A DNA stretch of 64,000 nt, taken from Bacteroides stercorirosoris. GTDB lineage: Bacteria; Bacteroidota; Bacteroidia; Bacteroidales; Bacteroidaceae. The notes beneath the pieces are model-generated. The model made no database searches and had not been told where the DNA came from. It saw nothing but the letters and a program-made list of their open reading frames with translations. Positions 45,636 to 54,922 of this stretch are shown piece after piece. Numbering within the stretch: position 1 is the first letter of the stretch; each line of letters starts with the position of its first letter. Position numbers and translations under genes: made by a program. The stretch is taken from contig NZ_FQZN01000010.1 of assembly GCF_900142015.1 (NCBI RefSeq), forward strand, positions 109,380-173,379, in the 5' to 3' direction.

Positions 45636-46472
45636 ATGAGAATATCGAAAGCTAAGATTCTGAAATATGCAGCAATGGGCATTATAGCCGCCTGCATTGC
45701 CACCTTCTTTCTTAAAAAAGAGAAGTCGCAGGGTCATCCGCGTGATTATGCAGAAATAGCTGCCGAGAAAATCATCCGTGTCGCTACGGAATATAATTCC
45801 ATCAGTTTCTATGTAGACGGTGATACATTGTCGGGCTTTCATTACGAACTGATAGAAGCATTTGCCCGCGACCGTGGCTGGAAAGCCGCCATTACTCCCG
45901 AAATGAGTTTCGACAAACGGTTGGAAGGACTGGCCGAAGACAAATTCGATGTCATAGCCTATGGCATCCTGGCTACCAGCGAATTGAAAGATTCGTTGCT
46001 CCTTACCACACCGATTGTACTGAACAAGCAAGTTCTCGTACAGCGGAAAGCCACCTCACCTACCGATTCCCTGTTCGTCAAAAGCCAGTTGGACCTGGCA
46101 GGCAAAACCTTGCATGTAGTAAAAGGTTCACCGTCTATCCTCCGCATCCATAACCTGGGAAATGAAATAGGCGACACCATCTATATTCAAGAAATAGACA
46201 AATACGGTTCGGAACAATTGATATCCCTCGTGGCTCACGGAGATATTGACTATGCCGTATGCGATGAGAGTATCGCCCGCGCCGTGGTGGATAGTCTGCC
46301 TCAGATAGATATCAACACGGATATCAGTTTCACACAATTTTATTCATGGGCTGTCAGCAAGCAATCCCCCGTCCTGCTGGACAGTCTCAATGCCTGGCTC
46401 CAGACTTTCCGCTCCAGCAATGAGTTTAAACTCATCTACCGTAAATATTACTCTCCTTCCGACAAGAAATAA
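45636..46472 (+). CDS. Membrane-anchored extracellular solute-binding protein family 3 domain (MltF_N-like)
   Basis: 278 residues: one N-terminal transmembrane anchor (about 8-24, YAAMGIIAACIATFFL), then a bilobal SBP_bac_3 domain (IRVATEYNSISFYVDGDTLSGFHYELIEAFA; DVIAYGILATSELKDSLLLTTPI). The same domain forms the N-terminus of MltF transglycosylases, but no SLT catalytic domain follows here. No ABC permease gene is nearby, so a sensing or regulatory role is possible. Operon with the porin (12-bp gap). Confidence 0.82.
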   Translation: MRISKAKILKYAAMGIIAACIATFFLKKEKSQGHPRDYAEIAAEKIIRVATEYNSISFYVDGDTLSGFHYELIEAFARDRGWKAAITPEMSFDKRLEGLAEDKFDVIAYGILATSELKDSLLLTTPIVLNKQVLVQRKATSPTDSLFVKSQLDLAGKTLHVVKGSPSILRIHNLGNEIGDTIYIQEIDKYGSEQLISLVAHGDIDYAVCDESIARAVVDSLPQIDINTDISFTQFYSWAVSKQSPVLLDSLNAWLQTFRSSNEFKLIYRKYYSPSDKK

Positions 46473-46519
46473 GCTCTTTTTTGCTTTAACAAAGCTTTCC
46501 ACCGAAAATTAGAACATCT

Positions 46520-46571
46520 ATTCTGAAAGGGGGAACTCAATTTCAGCTTTCAGAATTTGTCAGATTCCCCT
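46520..46571 (+). terminator. Hairpins after the solute-binding protein gene
   Basis: ATTCTGAAAG (46520-46529) pairs with CTTTCAGAAT (46547-46556), 17-nt loop. An overlapping pairing of GGGGGAA (just after the first arm) with TTCCCC near 46566-46571, followed by TATTGTTT, is also possible. The two structures partly exclude each other; termination or attenuation is plausible but weakly supported. Confidence 0.45.
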
Positions 46572-46633
46572 ATTGTTTAGAACTTTGCACCGGATATTTA
46601 TAAGAGACTATTCATTTAAAGTACTAAACGAAG

Positions 46634-47665
46634 ATGAAAAAGAGACCTTTATTCTACCTATTCTGTATGGTTGCATCCTTTGGAGGACTATTTGTCACCT
46701 CTTGCAACGATGATGATTATCCGGGTGCAGCACCCGATGAAATCACCGCCCATTACAGCAGCAAACTATCAGACGGAACACGTGCCAACCTTGCCTTAAC
46801 TTACAGTGGACATGAACTGATAGGAAAAAGTGTGAACTTCGAAACCAATGACTCGCGGACAGCCCAACTCACCTTGCAATGTATATTACCCCACGAGGCG
46901 GAAACCCAGCTGACCGGTATCTCCCTGACTCCCGACGGACAAGGCGGATATACATTTTCGGGTGACGCTACGGGCAGCCAGACCGGGACTACTTTCAGTT
47001 ACAACGGAACCGTGCAAAAAGGCAAACTGGCACTCGATATAAAAAATCCCCAAATACCAGCCAATCCTTTGGTACAGGCAAAGGACCTGAACTTTGTGAA
47101 AGCCGGAGTTGTGTTGCGCATCGCCATAGGCGACATGGATTTAGGAGAACTAATCGAGGGAAAAGTTAACGAATTCCTGAAAGCCGTTCTCAAAGATATC
47201 AGCTTCCATACCGATGGCAATATTACCGCTTCCTATTCCGGAATGCAGGAATCCGACTGGAAAAGCTCTCCCGTCAATCTGGTTTCTTTCTATATGACAG
47301 ATGGGAATACCTTGTATGTCGCCCCAAACGTGGATATGATAATCCGCCAGATACGGCTCAACCAAGCGGTGACACGTGCTGACGACAATCTGATTACCGT
47401 GCTCCCCAAGGTATATGCCTTGCTGAATCAGTGGTCTACCACAGGATTGAAACTCTCATATGCAGAAAACTCCATCACCCTCAACAAGGAAGAACTGGAC
47501 CCCGTCTTTGCACTGCTGAAAGTACTACCGGATGCCATAAGGAACATCAGTATCGGAGAAATCCCCGGCCTGGGAGAAAGTACGATAGGCACATTGGCCG
47601 ATCTGTCGTCCTTGATCAGCGACCTCAGCCTGACGCTCTACTTCAACGTGAAAAATGCAGGATAA
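46634..47665 (+). CDS. DUF4925-like lipoprotein
   Basis: 343 residues; lipobox VTSC (Cys near residue 24) followed by acidic NDDDY, as in surface-exposed Bacteroides lipoproteins. Beta-rich first half (YSSKLSDGTRANLALTYSGHEL) and a more helical C-terminus (LLKVLPDAIRNISIGEIPGL). I match it from memory to DUF4925, function unknown. It is 27 bp upstream of a TonB-dependent receptor, so it probably serves as that receptor's surface partner, analogous to SusD but unrelated in sequence. Confidence 0.75.
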   Translation: MKKRPLFYLFCMVASFGGLFVTSCNDDDYPGAAPDEITAHYSSKLSDGTRANLALTYSGHELIGKSVNFETNDSRTAQLTLQCILPHEAETQLTGISLTPDGQGGYTFSGDATGSQTGTTFSYNGTVQKGKLALDIKNPQIPANPLVQAKDLNFVKAGVVLRIAIGDMDLGELIEGKVNEFLKAVLKDISFHTDGNITASYSGMQESDWKSSPVNLVSFYMTDGNTLYVAPNVDMIIRQIRLNQAVTRADDNLITVLPKVYALLNQWSTTGLKLSYAENSITLNKEELDPVFALLKVLPDAIRNISIGEIPGLGESTIGTLADLSSLISDLSLTLYFNVKNAG

Positions 47666-47692
47666 TTTAGAAACCACGTAATTAGCATACGT

Positions 47693-50533
47693 ATGAAAAA
47701 ACAAATATACCTTATAGTAAGCTTCCTTTTGCTGACGGGCACATACGTCTCCGCACAGACTCTGAAAGGACATATCTACGACGCCGGTACAAACGAACCA
47801 TTGGCGGGCGCCACCGTCACCTACACACTGCACGGCAAGCAGGGTGTCGTTTCCGACATAAACGGTGCATACGAAATCAGCCTCCCCGAAGGCGGAGTCG
47901 ACCTCATATTCAGCTATGTAGGTTATGATGATATGCTGGTACCCATCGTCATCAGCAGACGTGAGAATATGACCAAAGACATCTACATGAAAGAAAGTAC
48001 CAACCTGCTGCAGGATGTCGTCGTCAGTGCCGGACGTTTCGAGCAAAAACTCTCCGACGTGACTGTTTCAATGAACGTGCTGAAAGCGAGCGACATTGCA
48101 CGCCAGGCACCTACGGACATCACATCGACGTTGCAAACCCTTCCGGGCGTGGACATTGTAGACAAGCAGCCCTCCATACGCGGTGGTGGCGGATGGACGT
48201 ACAGCGTAGGCGCCCGCAGTCTGGTACTGGTAGACGGGATGAGTACACTAAGCCCGAAAACCGGAGAAATCAACTGGAACACCGTACCACTGGAGAATAT
48301 AGAGCAGGTGGAAGTTATCAAAGGAGCATCCAGTGTGCTCTATGGTTCGTCTGCCCTGAACGGGATTATCAACATCCGTACCGCACGACCGGGGTTAACC
48401 CCGCAAAGTCGTTTCAGCACATACGTCGGCATCTACGATGACCCGAAGAATGAAAGTTATGCGTACAGCGATAATACGTTCTGGAAGAATGACAAGTACC
48501 CCGTAGAACCCATCTTTCGCAACAGCCTGTACAATGGCATCCGTAAACCCATTTACGAAGGTTTCGACTTCTCACATTCACGCCGCATCGGTAATTTCGA
48601 CGTCAGCGGCGGACTGAATCTCTTTACCGACGAGGGTTATCGCGAGCAAAGTTACAACAAACGCTTCCGCGCAGGCGGCAACCTGACTTACCATCAGCCG
48701 GATATGGGAACGAAGTTTATGAATTACGGCTTCAACATTGACTTCCTGAGCAATAAGTACGGTGATTTCTTCATCTGGCGCTCACCGGCCGAACCTTATA
48801 AACCCTCTCCTTTCACCAACATGGGACGTGAGGCAAACAACATCCACATCGACCCTTTCTTTAATTACGTGAACCCCGACAACGGTACGTCCCATAAAGT
48901 AAAAGGACGCTTCTATTACAGTTCCGACAATCTTGCCGAACCCACCCAAGGCGCATCCATTACAGACATCTTAGGCAATATGGGTACCGATGCCCAGCAG
49001 ATACAGAACATCGTGAACGGTGACCTGAGCATACTGGACCCGCTATACCAGGGTATTCTGCAAGGTAACGTCAATGATATAGTGAACGGCGCATTCACGG
49101 CACTGGAGAAAGTTTTCCCCAATGCCACCACAGCCGACTATTGCGATCTGATTTCATGGGTTATGAACAACGGTCTGCCCTCAGATATAGGTGCCGTGCT
49201 GGAAGGCAAGATACCTTCGGACTTAGTGCCCTGGCTGTCCGGTGTTATGAATCCCACCAAGAACAACGCGCGCACCAAACAAGACAAGTGTTATAATTAT
49301 TACTTGGACTACCAGTTCAACAAGAAATGGGACGGTGGCGCACAAATCACTGCCGGAACCACTTTCGAACATATCCGCTACAACTCCGCCGTAATGGGCG
49401 AAACGCACAACAGCGACAACGTAGCCCTCTTCTTCCAGTACGACCAGCGTTTCTGGGATCGCCTGAGCGTATCAGCCGGCGTACGTGCCGAATACTATCG
49501 CGTCAACGAGCATTACCGCGAAGCTGAATCCACGATATTCGGAACGAAAGTGCCGTTCCGTCCCGTATTCCGTGCAGGACTGAACTACCAGCTTGCCGAC
49601 TACAGTTTCCTGCGTGCCAGCTTCGGCCAGGGTTACCGCAACCCTTCCATTACCGAGAAGTTCCTGCGCAAGGATATCGGCGGTGTAGGCGTTTATCCCA
49701 ATTACAACATCCAACCGGAGAAGGGTTTCAATGCAGAAATCGGTATCAAACAAGGATATAAGATAGGTAACCTGCAAGGTTTCCTCGATGTGGCAGGTTT
49801 CTACACCCAGTATAAGAATATGGTGGAATTCCAGTTCGGCTTGTTCAATAACGCCAACAACCAGATGATTAACAGCATCCCGGGTGCCCTCCTCATGCTG
49901 GTGATGGGACAAGGTTTCGGCATTGGCGCGCAATTCCATAATGTATCCAAAGCGGAAATCTACGGTGCGGAAATCAGCACTACCGGAGCCTACAACTTCA
50001 ACAAGAACACCAAGCTGGTTTACAACTTAGGATATGTGTACACCGAGCCGCGTGATGCAGACTACAAAAAGCGCAACGCCATTGAAGATGCCTATACCGA
50101 CCCGTTGCAGATGAAAGAGAAATCAAACAACTCCAAATATCTGAAATATCGTCCGAAACATTCTTTCAAAGCCTCGATGGACTTCCAGTGGAAACGCTTC
50201 AACCTCGGCGGAAACGTAAACTGGAAGAGCAAAATACTGGCAGTGGACTATATCATGCTGGACGAACGCCCTAAAGAATTGGGTGAATTCGACCTCATGA
50301 ATACCATCCGCACCATCCTCTTCGGATATGGCAACGGCGAGACACTGGCAAGTTACTGGAAAAAGCATAATACGGATTACTGCACCGTTGACTTGCGTAT
50401 GGGCGTGAAAGCCACCAAAGAAGTAGCTTTCCAATTCATGGTAAACAATCTGTTTAATAAGGAATACAGCTACCGCCCCATGGCATTGGGCGCCCCGCGC
50501 ACATTCGTTGTGAAGATGGACGTTACGTTCTAA
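47693..50533 (+). CDS. TonB-dependent outer-membrane receptor (non-SusC)
   Basis: 946 residues: signal peptide (to TYVSAQ, about 22), carboxypeptidase-like domain (GHIYDAGTNEPLAGATV), plug (LQDVVVSAGRFEQKLSDV; VLVDGMSTLSP; IEQVEVIKGASSVLYGSSAL) and barrel ending FVVKMDVTF. It lacks the SusC EEVVVVGYG signature and is shorter than SusC proteins. An insert around 430-520 is helix-rich (LGNMGTDAQQIQNIVNGDLS). Substrate unknown: metal chelate, vitamin or peptide are possible. Cotranscribed with the DUF4925-like lipoprotein. Confidence 0.9.
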   Translation: MKKQIYLIVSFLLLTGTYVSAQTLKGHIYDAGTNEPLAGATVTYTLHGKQGVVSDINGAYEISLPEGGVDLIFSYVGYDDMLVPIVISRRENMTKDIYMKESTNLLQDVVVSAGRFEQKLSDVTVSMNVLKASDIARQAPTDITSTLQTLPGVDIVDKQPSIRGGGGWTYSVGARSLVLVDGMSTLSPKTGEINWNTVPLENIEQVEVIKGASSVLYGSSALNGIINIRTARPGLTPQSRFSTYVGIYDDPKNESYAYSDNTFWKNDKYPVEPIFRNSLYNGIRKPIYEGFDFSHSRRIGNFDVSGGLNLFTDEGYREQSYNKRFRAGGNLTYHQPDMGTKFMNYGFNIDFLSNKYGDFFIWRSPAEPYKPSPFTNMGREANNIHIDPFFNYVNPDNGTSHKVKGRFYYSSDNLAEPTQGASITDILGNMGTDAQQIQNIVNGDLSILDPLYQGILQGNVNDIVNGAFTALEKVFPNATTADYCDLISWVMNNGLPSDIGAVLEGKIPSDLVPWLSGVMNPTKNNARTKQDKCYNYYLDYQFNKKWDGGAQITAGTTFEHIRYNSAVMGETHNSDNVALFFQYDQRFWDRLSVSAGVRAEYYRVNEHYREAESTIFGTKVPFRPVFRAGLNYQLADYSFLRASFGQGYRNPSITEKFLRKDIGGVGVYPNYNIQPEKGFNAEIGIKQGYKIGNLQGFLDVAGFYTQYKNMVEFQFGLFNNANNQMINSIPGALLMLVMGQGFGIGAQFHNVSKAEIYGAEISTTGAYNFNKNTKLVYNLGYVYTEPRDADYKKRNAIEDAYTDPLQMKEKSNNSKYLKYRPKHSFKASMDFQWKRFNLGGNVNWKSKILAVDYIMLDERPKELGEFDLMNTIRTILFGYGNGETLASYWKKHNTDYCTVDLRMGVKATKEVAFQFMVNNLFNKEYSYRPMALGAPRTFVVKMDVTF

Positions 50534-50554
50534 AGAGAAATCCGATAAATGACT

Positions 50555-50595
50555 GTGCCCCCGTAGAGTGAAACTTATCCACTCTGCGGGGGCAC
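50555..50595. terminator. GC-rich hairpin after the TonB receptor gene
   Basis: GTGCCCCCG (50555-50563) pairs with CGGGGGCAC (50587-50595); inner AGAGT pairs with ACTCT. There is no T-run, so it may be an atypical terminator or a 3'-end stabilising structure. Confidence 0.6.
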
Positions 50596-50612
50596 AACCG
50601 TTTCATGTCATG

Positions 50613-50758
50613 ATAACATTGTTTACCCCAAACGGTAACTCCATTTACACGCCGAGGTAAAGGTCGTTACATACCGAGGTAAAAGCCGTTACAATACGGG
50701 GTAAAGGTCGTTACATCCTGCGGTAAATGCTTTTACATCATCAGGTAAACCGTATGTA
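50613..50758 (-). repeat. Array B: inverted homologue of array A (GTAA-N6-TTAC, 22-bp period)
   Basis: Exact GTAA-N6-TTAC sites begin at 50635, 50657, 50679, 50701 and 50723, each 22 bp apart; degenerate units on the same grid are at 50613 (ATAA left arm) and 50745 (right arm lost). Read on the minus strand it aligns with array A unit by unit (first GTAAAAGCATTTAC, then GTAACGACCTTTAC, and so on) with 10 differences in 112 columns by hand count. It lacks one whole unit that A carries (GTTAACAAAGTTAC plus linker). It lies between convergent genes. Confidence 0.9.
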
Positions 50759-50836
50759 AATGAGATACACTGATAATCAGTTCACTAAGCAAATGCAAGG
50801 GTCTCTTTTTAGTTCCTACTTTATATCTCTTTTAGA

Positions 50837-52762
50837 TCACAGGTTTTCCACTTCCCTTAACCATGCTTCTGACGATGCATCACTCGGCATCCGCCAGTCA
50901 CCGCGCGGACTGATGGAAATACTGCCCACTTTGGGTCCGTCCGGCAGACAGGAACGCTTAAACTGCTGGTTGAAGAACCGGCGGAAGAATATCCGCAACC
51001 ACTTCTTGATGGTTTCTTCATCATACACACCCTTGAAAGTACGGGCTGCAAGAAAAAATATCTTGGAAGGACGGAAACCGCAACGTAGAAAATAATACAG
51101 AAAGAAGTCATGCAGTTCATAGGGTCCTACCAGGTCTTCCGTTATCTGCTTGATGTTTCCGTTTTCATCCGCCGGAATCAGTTCTGGACTGATCGGCGTA
51201 TCTACAATATCGAGTAGCGTAGCACGTGAAGTCTCATCCATATCATTCTCAGCCACCCACTTCACCAAATGTTTTACCAAAGTTTTGGGTACGCTTCCAT
51301 TGACACCGTACATAGACATATGGTCACCGTTGTAAGTAGCCCAGCCCAGTGCCAGTTCAGACAGGTCGCCCGTGCCTATCACCATTCCATTGGTCTGATT
51401 GGCTATATCCATCAATATCTGCGTGCGCTCCCGTGCCTGGGCATTCTCATAAACCACATCGTGTACATCCATATCATGGTCTATATCTTTAAAATGCTGA
51501 ACGCAAGCTTCTTTGATACTAACTTCACGGACGGTTATCCCTAAAGAATTCATCAAATCCACAGCGTTCGTATGTGTACGGTCGGTTGTCCCGAAGCCCG
51601 GCATAGTTACACCGATAATACCCTTACGAGGCCATTCCAGTTTATCGAACGTCTTGACACATACCAGTAATGCCAGTGTGGAATCCAGTCCGCCGGAAAT
51701 CCCGACAACTGCACTTTGGGCATGGGTATGCATTAAACGCTGTGCCAGACCGGAAACCTGTATGGAGAAGATTTCTTCGCAACGCTCATTCAATGCAGCA
51801 CCTTGCGGAACAAACGGATGTGGTTCAAAAGCACGTGTCAGGTTCAAATCCTTACTATTCACATATTCTGTAGATACCCGCACCGCTTCTCCCGGTGCAC
51901 AATGTGCACGGCAAGCGGCAAATGTAGTATTCACACGACGTTCCGTACGAATATGTTCCACATCTATCTCACTGATAACAACCTGTCCCTCAAAAGAGAA
52001 ACGATTGCTACGAGCCACCATCGTCCCGTTCTCAAAAATCAACCCGTTTCCCGCAAACACCACATCCGTGGTAGACTCTCCGAAGCCGCATGAACTGAAT
52101 ACGTAACCGGCAATGCAACGCGCCGATTGCTGACTAATCAGCGAACACAGATAGTTGTGCTTGCCTATGCCTTCGTTATCCGCCGACAGGTTGAACAGAA
52201 TTTCCGCTCCCTGCAATGCCAGTGAGGAACTGGGAGGAATGGTTGCCCATAAGTCCTCACAGATTTCAATGCCAAATGTCGTGTCCGCCATCTCAAACAA
52301 CAGATTAGCCCCCATAGGAACCACCTGTCCGCAAAGACGCACACTTCTTTCCGACACATCGACGGCAGACGTGAACCAACGCTTCTCATAAAATTCCTTG
52401 TAATTGGGAAGATAGGTTTTAGGCACCACACCCAGCACCTTTCCTTTTTGGATTACGACAGCCGTATTCAGCAACATACCGTTCAGTGCCACCGGCATAC
52501 CCAGTATGGCAATAATGTCCAGTTGTCTCGTATTGTTTATAATCTGTATCAGCTCCATTTCCGCCTCTTCAAGCAGCAGTTGCTGGGCAAACAAATCGCC
52601 ACATGTATATCCTGTCACGCACAATTCCGGGAACGCAATGATTTGCACGCCTTTCCCTTCAGCAATGATTATCTCCTTTTCAATCTCACGGGCATTGAAC
52701 TTACAGTCCGCCACCTTGACACGGGGCACAGCCGCCGCCACCTTTACATATCCGTAATTCAT
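50837..52762 (-). CDS. nadE: NAD+ synthase, glutamine-hydrolysing
   Basis: 641 residues from the ATG at 52762; a TTG at 52792 lies inside the -7 box and was rejected. N-terminal nitrilase-type glutaminase with Glu46 (AFPELC), Lys115 (VVPKTYLPNY) and Cys168 (GIEICEDLW); C-terminal NAD synthase with the ATP loop GISGGLDST. It makes NAD from deamido-NAD, ATP and glutamine in the cytoplasm. The length fits the fused bacterial form. It is convergent with the TonB receptor and divergent from the sensor kinase. Confidence 0.96.
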   Translation of the reverse strand: MNYGYVKVAAAVPRVKVADCKFNAREIEKEIIIAEGKGVQIIAFPELCVTGYTCGDLFAQQLLLEEAEMELIQIINNTRQLDIIAILGMPVALNGMLLNTAVVIQKGKVLGVVPKTYLPNYKEFYEKRWFTSAVDVSERSVRLCGQVVPMGANLLFEMADTTFGIEICEDLWATIPPSSSLALQGAEILFNLSADNEGIGKHNYLCSLISQQSARCIAGYVFSSCGFGESTTDVVFAGNGLIFENGTMVARSNRFSFEGQVVISEIDVEHIRTERRVNTTFAACRAHCAPGEAVRVSTEYVNSKDLNLTRAFEPHPFVPQGAALNERCEEIFSIQVSGLAQRLMHTHAQSAVVGISGGLDSTLALLVCVKTFDKLEWPRKGIIGVTMPGFGTTDRTHTNAVDLMNSLGITVREVSIKEACVQHFKDIDHDMDVHDVVYENAQARERTQILMDIANQTNGMVIGTGDLSELALGWATYNGDHMSMYGVNGSVPKTLVKHLVKWVAENDMDETSRATLLDIVDTPISPELIPADENGNIKQITEDLVGPYELHDFFLYYFLRCGFRPSKIFFLAARTFKGVYDEETIKKWLRIFFRRFFNQQFKRSCLPDGPKVGSISISPRGDWRMPSDASSEAWLREVENL

Positions 52763-52789
52763 AAGGATGTCATTTATAATATTTGACGG

Positions 52790-52797
52790 CAAAAATA
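52790..52797 (-). promoter_or_regulatory. -7 element of nadE
   Basis: TATTTTTG on the minus strand, 28 bp upstream of the chosen ATG. Its position explains why the in-frame TTG at 52792 cannot be the start. Confidence 0.65.
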
Positions 52798-52900
52798 CGC
52801 TTATTTATCCACAAACACAAAATTATCATTTCTTTCACTCGGTATATCCTAAATTATTAGTACTTTTAGCGGCATTTTTAAAACACGTTATACAAAACTC

Positions 52901-54790
52901 ATGAAAACCCGCAATGCACTCCATAGATGGCTACTTTCCCTGATACTTCTGGCAGGGTATCTCTCCCTCTCAGCCCAAGAAAAGGAAAAAGAGTATGTAC
53001 TGTTTCTCAGCTCCGTCAGTGAAGAAGAAGCATGGATACATGGTTTCCTGAATGAACTTCGCGGGTATTTCCCTTATGAGGAAAAACTCGGATTGCAGAC
53101 TTATTTCCTGACAGTGCCGGTGCTTCAGAATAAAGAGGAAGTGAAGCAAGCCCAACAAGATATTCTGCAAGCATGCCCCACTCCCCCAAAAGCTGTCATA
53201 ATCGTAGGAGATCCTGGATGGTTGGTCAGCGCTCCCATATTCGACGGCCCCTGGAAAAATATTCCCGTCATACTCTGTTATTCACGCGACCGTGTCCCGT
53301 CCACATTGCAGACATTACTGGACAAATCTCCTCTGATGCAAGCAAACAGCATAACCATCGAGGAATTCAACAAGAACTATAATATCACCGTATTGAAGCA
53401 ACCTTATTATATCAAGCAAACCCTGGAACTAATCAAACAGCTCCAGCCGGAAGTCAAACGGATAGCCTTTATCTCTGACGACCGCTACATCAGCGTTGTC
53501 ACCCGACAATCCATAGAGGCAATCATGCAAAAAGACTTTCCCGACCTGAAACTGGAACTTTTATCATCGGCACAGATAGCCACCGAAGAGTTACTGGACA
53601 CGCTCACTGTTTATGATAAGACGACCGGTGTCATATACTATGCCTGGCTGCGGCAATATGGCAATAAGCAGAATTACTACTTGTCCGACCACCTCAAGAA
53701 GATACTTCCTACCTTCCTGAAAGTCCCGGTTTTCACCCTGGCCGACTTAAATTTGCAGGAGAACCTGTATGCAGGCGGACACTATATTTCCGTACAGGAT
53801 TTCACAGCCACGGTAATGTCCATTATCAACCGTATCATGGAAGGTGAATCCGCCTCATCCATTCCTTACCAAAGCGGTGGAACTCCCCGCACATACCTTA
53901 ATTTCTCCGATTTGAAATGGTGCAACATACCGGAAAAGCTATATCCGGAGAATGCTGTTTACTATTTTCAACCTCCCACATTCTATCAGCAATACAAAGC
54001 CTACATCTGGATGACAGGCATCTTCCTTACCCTCCTTCTCACCTTTTATATCTTCTATTACACCCATTCCCTAAAACACAAAAAAGAACTCATTCAGGCA
54101 AAAGAACGCGCCGAAGAATCAGACCGGTTAAAATCGGCCTTTCTTGCCAATATGAGTCATGAAATACGTACCCCGCTCAATGCTATCGTCGGCTTTTCCA
54201 GTATCCTCGCCGAAACGGCGGACACTCCCGAATGCCACGAATACATCAGAATCATAGAAGACAACAATTACCTGTTGCTGCAACTCATCAATGATATTCT
54301 CGACCTTTCCAGAATAGAAGCCGGACTACTTGATTTCCACTATACCGATGTAGACATCAATGGATGTATGCATAAACTTGAAGATGCCTTTCACTTCAGG
54401 ATGCCTGCAAACGTAGAGTGCATTACGGAGTGCGGAATGAAAAAATGCCGCATACATACTGAGAAGAACCGTTTGCTGCAAGTGCTCGGAAACTATTTTT
54501 CCAATGCCATAAAATACACCTCCCAAGGAAGCATCACCATCGGTTATAACCCACCCCGGGACGGCAAATTACATTTTTATGTGCGAGATACAGGCTGTGG
54601 CATCTCTCCCGACAAACAACAAACTATTTTCCAGCGCTTTGTGAAACTGGACAATTTCAAGCAAGGCACAGGACTCGGACTATCCATCTGCCAGATGATT
54701 GCCGAAAAGATGGATGCCACTGTCGGAGTCACTTCCGAAGTAGGCAAAGGATCCGAATTCTGGATAGAAATCCCCTACCAACCCATATAA
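52901..54790 (+). CDS. Sensor histidine kinase with ABC-substrate-binding-like sensor domain
   Basis: 629 residues: signal peptide (to LSAQE, about 25), periplasmic ligand-binding domain resembling ABC_sub_bind proteins (about 28-345; VKRIAFISDDRYISVVTRQSIEAI), transmembrane helix (about 367-389), HisKA with phospho-His420 (MSHEIRTPLNAIVGF), HATPase (DTGCGI, GTGLGLSICQMIAEK). There is no receiver or output domain and no response regulator gene adjacent, so its partner is elsewhere. Ligand unknown. Divergent from nadE. Confidence 0.9.
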   Translation: MKTRNALHRWLLSLILLAGYLSLSAQEKEKEYVLFLSSVSEEEAWIHGFLNELRGYFPYEEKLGLQTYFLTVPVLQNKEEVKQAQQDILQACPTPPKAVIIVGDPGWLVSAPIFDGPWKNIPVILCYSRDRVPSTLQTLLDKSPLMQANSITIEEFNKNYNITVLKQPYYIKQTLELIKQLQPEVKRIAFISDDRYISVVTRQSIEAIMQKDFPDLKLELLSSAQIATEELLDTLTVYDKTTGVIYYAWLRQYGNKQNYYLSDHLKKILPTFLKVPVFTLADLNLQENLYAGGHYISVQDFTATVMSIINRIMEGESASSIPYQSGGTPRTYLNFSDLKWCNIPEKLYPENAVYYFQPPTFYQQYKAYIWMTGIFLTLLLTFYIFYYTHSLKHKKELIQAKERAEESDRLKSAFLANMSHEIRTPLNAIVGFSSILAETADTPECHEYIRIIEDNNYLLLQLINDILDLSRIEAGLLDFHYTDVDINGCMHKLEDAFHFRMPANVECITECGMKKCRIHTEKNRLLQVLGNYFSNAIKYTSQGSITIGYNPPRDGKLHFYVRDTGCGISPDKQQTIFQRFVKLDNFKQGTGLGLSICQMIAEKMDATVGVTSEVGKGSEFWIEIPYQPI

Positions 54791-54845
54791 AAGAGGTGAA
54801 AATTACATTTTATAGAATAATCATGCAAAAAAAGATTAGAAATCT

Positions 54846-54876
54846 TTTGGAAAATTCCCAGAAGTCTTTATCTTTG
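54846..54876 (+). promoter_or_regulatory. Promoter of the Fur/PerR-family gene
   Basis: TTTG (54846-54849), 19 bp, TATCTTTG (54869-54876): a full match to the Bacteroides primary promoter with ideal spacing. Confidence 0.85.
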
Positions 54877-54891
54877 CAAGCGAAATAAAAA

Positions 54892-54904
54892 TGTAATTAT
54901 TACA
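54892..54904 (+). promoter_or_regulatory. Candidate autoregulatory Fur/PerR operator
   Basis: TGTAAT-T-ATTACA is a perfect odd-centred AT-rich palindrome in the leader, 16 bp after the -7 box and 18 bp before the ATG. The layout resembles a PerR box (TTATAATnATTATAA). Inference. Confidence 0.5.
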
Positions 54905-54922
54905 AGTTTGAACTAAGAGAAT

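Larger units (their letters stand above)
50534..50836. other. 303-bp convergent gap between TonB receptor and nadE
   Basis: Contains a GC-rich hairpin (50555-50595) and array B (50613-50758). The last 80 bp before the nadE stop show nothing I recognise. No ORF is credible. Confidence 0.7.

Noticed and set aside
45636..46472. Lytic transglycosylase MltF
   Set aside because: The SLT catalytic domain is absent; only the binding-protein half is encoded.
5371..50758. Programmed inversion of the 45-kb segment between arrays A and B
   Set aside because: The inverted copies are only about 120-140 bp and imperfect, no invertase gene is seen near either, and the gene order matches what I recall of related genomes. 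Kept only as a remote possibility.
52763..52792. Upstream TTG start for nadE (also TTG/ATG starts at 16205, 20130, 25974, 43410, 58512, 62461 and 62573)
   Set aside because: Each lies inside a -7 or promoter element, in the preceding gene, or before a proper signal peptide; the downstream ATG fits the family start.
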